A DNA stretch of 8,598 bases from Gammaproteobacteria bacterium (GTDB lineage: Bacteria; Gemmatimonadota; Gemmatimonadetes; Longimicrobiales; Gaopeijiaceae), in the NCBI GenBank assembly GCA_024638345.1, contig JAHEKL010000105.1, positions 1 through 8,598 on the forward strand, written 5' to 3'. Shown one piece after another: positions 6,249 through 8,598 of this stretch. Each line of letters starts with the position of its first letter. Within the stretch, counting starts at the first letter, position 1. The notes below the pieces were generated by a model. The model saw nothing but the letters and a program-made list of their open reading frames with translations, had not been told where the DNA came from and did not search any database. The position numbers were made by a program, and so were the translations under genes.

Positions 6249-7430
6249 ATCCAGATCGAGATGTCGGGTCGACCTCGGATCGTGGTCCCGTTGCGTTGGT
6301 TCGCGACGACTGTTCTGGCCCTGTCGTCGGCCACGGCCGACTACGCTGCGGCACAGGCCTCCGGGGATCCGCACATGGAAACCGCCCTCCGCGTCCTTGC
6401 CACGACGCCCCTGATCGACGGACACAACGACCTGGCGTGGGAGATCCGCACGAGCGACTCCGCTCCTCGGGACGTCCGCGCGTACGGACTCGAGGGTCGA
6501 ACCGTCGGTCACACGGACATACCGCGGCTCAGAAGGGGGCGCGTAGGGGGGCAGTTCTGGTCGGTGTACGTACCGGTGTGGGCCATGGAGCAGGGAGTGG
6601 CTGCCCGCACCCAGCTGGAGCAGATCGACCTCGCGCTGGAGGTGTTCCGAGAGCACCCCGAGCACTTCGAGCTGGCCCGAACGGCCGCGGACGTCGAGCG
6701 GATCTACACTGAGGGCAAGATCGCGTCGCTCCTGGGAATGGAGGGAGGGCACGTCATCGAGAACTCGATGGGTGCGCTCAGGACGTACTTCGAGCTCGGC
6801 GCGCGGTACATGACGCTGACACACAGCGCGAGCACGGACTGGGCGGACTCCTCGGAGGGACCGGTCCTGCATGGGGGATTGAACCGGTTCGGCCGTGAGG
6901 TCGTGCTCGAGATGAACCGGCTCGGGATGCTCGTGGACATCTCCCACGCGTCGGATGCGACCATGTCCGATGCGCTCGAGACGAGCGAGGCTCCGGTCAT
7001 GTTCTCGCACTCCTCGGTGCGCGCTCTCACCGAGCATCATCGCAACGTGCCGGACTCGATTCTGCGCCGTTTGCCGGACAACGGCGGTGTGATCATGATC
7101 GCGTTCTATCCGCCGTTCGTGCGCCAACAGGGCCCTGCCCGGTTGTCCGACGTAGCCGATCACATCGACTACGTCAGAAGTCTGGTCGGTGCGGATCACG
7201 TAGGCTTCGGTAGCGACTTCGACGGGATTCCGACCGTGGTCGAAGGACTGGAGGACGTGTCGACGTTTCCCGCGCTCTTGGCCGAGCTGTCACGGCGAGG
7301 GTGGGCCGAGTCCGAGCTCAGGAAGCTCGCTGGCGAGAACATCCTCCGGGTCATGCGGGAAGCAGAGTCGGTCGCCCGCCGTCTACAGCGAGAGCGCTCC
7401 CCTTCGCTCGCCCGGATCGAGGTCCGCTGA
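6246..7430 (+). CDS. Exported membrane-dipeptidase-like peptidase, family M19
   Basis: A 394-residue zinc dipeptidase of the renal-dipeptidase family. It would hydrolyse dipeptides, including those with a C-terminal D-residue, in the periplasm or at the envelope. Residues 1-37 look like a signal peptide: basic start (RPR, R17), hydrophobic core, then ADYAAAQA before the mature part. Expected metal ligands are present: H60 and D62 in DGHNDLAW, E166 in GMEGGH, H234 in DISHAS and H255 in FSHSS. Substrate-site residues H193 (LTHSASTDWADS), R266 (HHRNVPD) and D324 (GFGSDFDG) also match the family, so the enzyme should be active. The C-terminal part LAGENILRVM (361-370) is the normal family end; a 24-residue Arg-rich tail follows and overlaps the convergent hydrolase gene. 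It lies 47 bases after the receptor gene, suggesting a shared transcript and possibly a role with peptide-like ligands. The exact substrate is unknown. Confidence 0.93.
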   Translation: MIQIEMSGRPRIVVPLRWFATTVLALSSATADYAAAQASGDPHMETALRVLATTPLIDGHNDLAWEIRTSDSAPRDVRAYGLEGRTVGHTDIPRLRRGRVGGQFWSVYVPVWAMEQGVAARTQLEQIDLALEVFREHPEHFELARTAADVERIYTEGKIASLLGMEGGHVIENSMGALRTYFELGARYMTLTHSASTDWADSSEGPVLHGGLNRFGREVVLEMNRLGMLVDISHASDATMSDALETSEAPVMFSHSSVRALTEHHRNVPDSILRRLPDNGGVIMIAFYPPFVRQQGPARLSDVADHIDYVRSLVGADHVGFGSDFDGIPTVVEGLEDVSTFPALLAELSRRGWAESELRKLAGENILRVMREAESVARRLQRERSPSLARIEVR

Positions 7431-8549
7431 GCTCTGGCCACGGGCGACCTCGAAGATCCCGCCCAACGAAGCCAGAAACCGAACGCTCTCCTTCGCCCTC
7501 AGCCACCACGCGTCCCCGGTGTGATCGCCGGAATGGTCGTACAGCCCCGTGAGCCTGGTCGTGATGTCCTCGGCCTTGGATTCGAGGGCCTTTCCGAGGC
7601 GAAGCGTTTCCGTGAACGGGATGAGATGGTCGGATCGTCCGTGGAGGAGCCGAACCGGGGGCTGGACTCGGTCGATCCGACCGAACGGCTCCACGAGCGG
7701 CATTTCCCGTCGGATGAGAGGGACGAACTCGCGGACGACAGCCTCGACGAGCTCGGGATCGGGCTCGTGATCGGTGGCGGGAGCGAAGACGTCGAACAAC
7801 TCCCGATCCGAAGAGGGTAGCTTGGCGCGGAGAGCTTCTTTGACCGAATCCGAGCTGGAGTGCCGGGACTGTAGGCGCTTCTCCCCGGCTTCCACGGCCA
7901 GATGAAACAGCGCCCGAGCGAGCGCTTGGTGACCCGAGAGCGCTGGCGAGAGCGGAATGCAATTCCTGCCGATCACCCAGCGCGCGTACGGATCCGGACG
8001 CTGCCGATAGGAGATACCCTCCCAGTCGTGCTCCCCGGTGAAAGAGAAGCGGAAAGCACGCTCGATATCGGCGTACCCACCCCAGCCCACGACGCCGCGG
8101 ATCCTCTGCGACCACTCGGCGTCGCTGGCCGCCAAAATGGCCTGCGGCGCCCCGAACGAGAACCCGACCAGCATCACTCCGCCGGCCTCGATCTCGGGAC
8201 GGCGACCGAACCAGTCCACCGCCGCTCTCACGATCGCTTGAGCCTGCTCGGGCGCGAACTCGAGCTCCGTCCACTCCCGAATCTCCGGAATGAGGACGTG
8301 GGCGCCCACTGCAGACAACGACCTGGAGAACCGGATCAGCTCCGGGTGCCCGCGACCCAGACGGGTCATGCCGTGGAGAACCACCCAGCCGACACCAGAG
8401 GATCCCTCGGCTTCGAACAATGTACCCGGAATGGAACCGTTGCTCCCCGGAATCAGGACCTCGTTTTCGATTCCAATGGAGGGCCGCGAGCGCCAGGCTC
8501 TCGAGAAACGGAGAGCTGCCGCGAGGGGGGTGGAAGTCAGGACACGCAT
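7383..8549 (-). CDS. Alpha/beta hydrolase, dienelactone-hydrolase/esterase-like
   Basis: A 388-residue predicted serine hydrolase on the minus strand. Residues 28-60 give the first strands and the oxyanion-hole segment VVLHGMTRLG. A nucleophile elbow GFSFG lies at 129-133 (S131). The acid is probably D307 in LLHGRSDHLIPF. The base is probably H339 in GLYDHSGDH, with H343 as the alternative. Between nucleophile strand and acid lies about 130 residues (160-290), largely helical in character, which would form a cap; this makes the protein longer than simple dienelactone hydrolases of about 230-250 residues. No signal peptide is apparent, so it is likely cytoplasmic. The start is fixed well: ATG at 8549-8547 is preceded in frame by TAG 12 bases upstream, although no strong ribosome site is seen. 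The stop (TAG) is at 7385-7383, inside the end of the dipeptidase gene. Substrate is unknown; carboxylesters, lactones and thioesters are all possible. Confidence 0.82.
   Translation of the reverse strand: MRVLTSTPLAAALRFSRAWRSRPSIGIENEVLIPGSNGSIPGTLFEAEGSSGVGWVVLHGMTRLGRGHPELIRFSRSLSAVGAHVLIPEIREWTELEFAPEQAQAIVRAAVDWFGRRPEIEAGGVMLVGFSFGAPQAILAASDAEWSQRIRGVVGWGGYADIERAFRFSFTGEHDWEGISYRQRPDPYARWVIGRNCIPLSPALSGHQALARALFHLAVEAGEKRLQSRHSSSDSVKEALRAKLPSSDRELFDVFAPATDHEPDPELVEAVVREFVPLIRREMPLVEPFGRIDRVQPPVRLLHGRSDHLIPFTETLRLGKALESKAEDITTRLTGLYDHSGDHTGDAWWLRAKESVRFLASLGGIFEVARGQSSADLDPGERRGALSL
7414..7459. repeat. Imperfect inverted repeat across the convergent gene ends
   Basis: GGATCGAGGTC (7414-7424) pairs with GACCTCG (7446-7452) plus ATCC (7456-7459), giving 11 base pairs with a 3-base bulge (AAG) and a 21-base loop. 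It spans the dipeptidase stop codon and lies within the last part of the hydrolase gene, so a hairpin could form in either transcript. There is no adjacent T-run on either strand, so intrinsic termination is doubtful; a stalling or 3'-protecting hairpin, or chance, is possible. Confidence 0.3.
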
Positions 8550-8598
8550 TCGACCAGTCTACGGACAGTCCCGACCGGGGGGCCAGAATCAAGGATGC

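Noticed and set aside
5290..6354. A 354-codon minus-strand open frame opposite the receptor barrel
   Set aside because: No recognisable motif and Arg-rich composition; the plus frame shows barrel strands and the C-terminal Phe.
7351..8592. A 413-codon open frame on the minus strand, longer than the hydrolase frame it overlaps
   Set aside because: Its translation is dominated by Arg, Ser, Gly and Pro with no domain motif, whereas the other frame has GFSFG, HG and Asp/His motifs in order. It is a high-G+C shadow.
8550..8598. Possible promoter for the hydrolase (TTGATT and TAGACT on the minus strand)
   Set aside because: The two boxes are 25 bases apart, too far for a normal sigma-70 promoter, and the -10-like box is too near the start codon.
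1..8598. CRISPR arrays, tRNA/rRNA genes, insertion sequences or phage genes
   Set aside because: Nothing repeated at regular spacing, no tRNA-like fold or transposase/integrase motifs were seen; nearly all bases fall in the genes described.

Overview
This is a high-G+C bacterial segment with tightly packed genes. It holds the tail of one gene and six complete protein-coding genes. No RNA genes, insertion sequences, CRISPR arrays or long repeats were seen. A TonB-dependent receptor and a zinc-finger anti-sigma factor point to a diderm (outer-membrane) bacterium. The receptor style (carboxypeptidase-regulatory-like N-terminal domain, then a plug with an LDG-P--PFH-type motif) and the general codon style would suit Gemmatimonadota or a neighbouring phylum. 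That placement is an inference from style, not from a marker gene.

Layout. Bases 2-169 are the 3' end of an acetolactate synthase large subunit gene. After a 39-base gap comes a large SLC13/DASS-type permease (209-2578) whose two membrane halves are separated by four tandem RCK_C (TrkA-C) modules. An 88-base gap (2579-2666) carries two inverted repeats. It leads into three tightly coupled genes: an ECF sigma factor (2667-3173), a membrane-anchored zinc-finger anti-sigma factor (3170-3928) and a TonB-dependent outer-membrane receptor (3925-6198). Both junctions in this set are 4-base stop/start overlaps. An exported M19-family dipeptidase (6246-7430) follows 47 bases later with a strong Shine-Dalgarno sequence. 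On the opposite strand an alpha/beta hydrolase (8549-7383) converges on the dipeptidase and overlaps its 3' end by 48 bases.

How the genes may work together. The sigma, anti-sigma and receptor genes look like one regulatory and uptake unit: an envelope signal would release the sigma factor, which would drive transcription of its target genes, possibly including the receptor. It resembles FecI-FecR-FecA cell-surface signalling, but differs in two ways. The anti-sigma factor has a classical zinc-finger domain and no recognisable FecR motif, and the receptor has a carboxypeptidase-like N-terminal domain where a signalling STN domain would be expected. The dipeptidase may process peptide-like material in the periplasm, so a peptide or peptide-derived ligand is a reasonable guess for the receptor, but nothing in the sequence proves it. 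The permease and the hydrolase have no evident functional link to this unit.

I do not see a clearly new biological system. The most unusual items are the coupled sigma/anti-sigma/receptor cassette with its mixed domain make-up, and the permease with four RCK_C modules and a divergent second membrane half.
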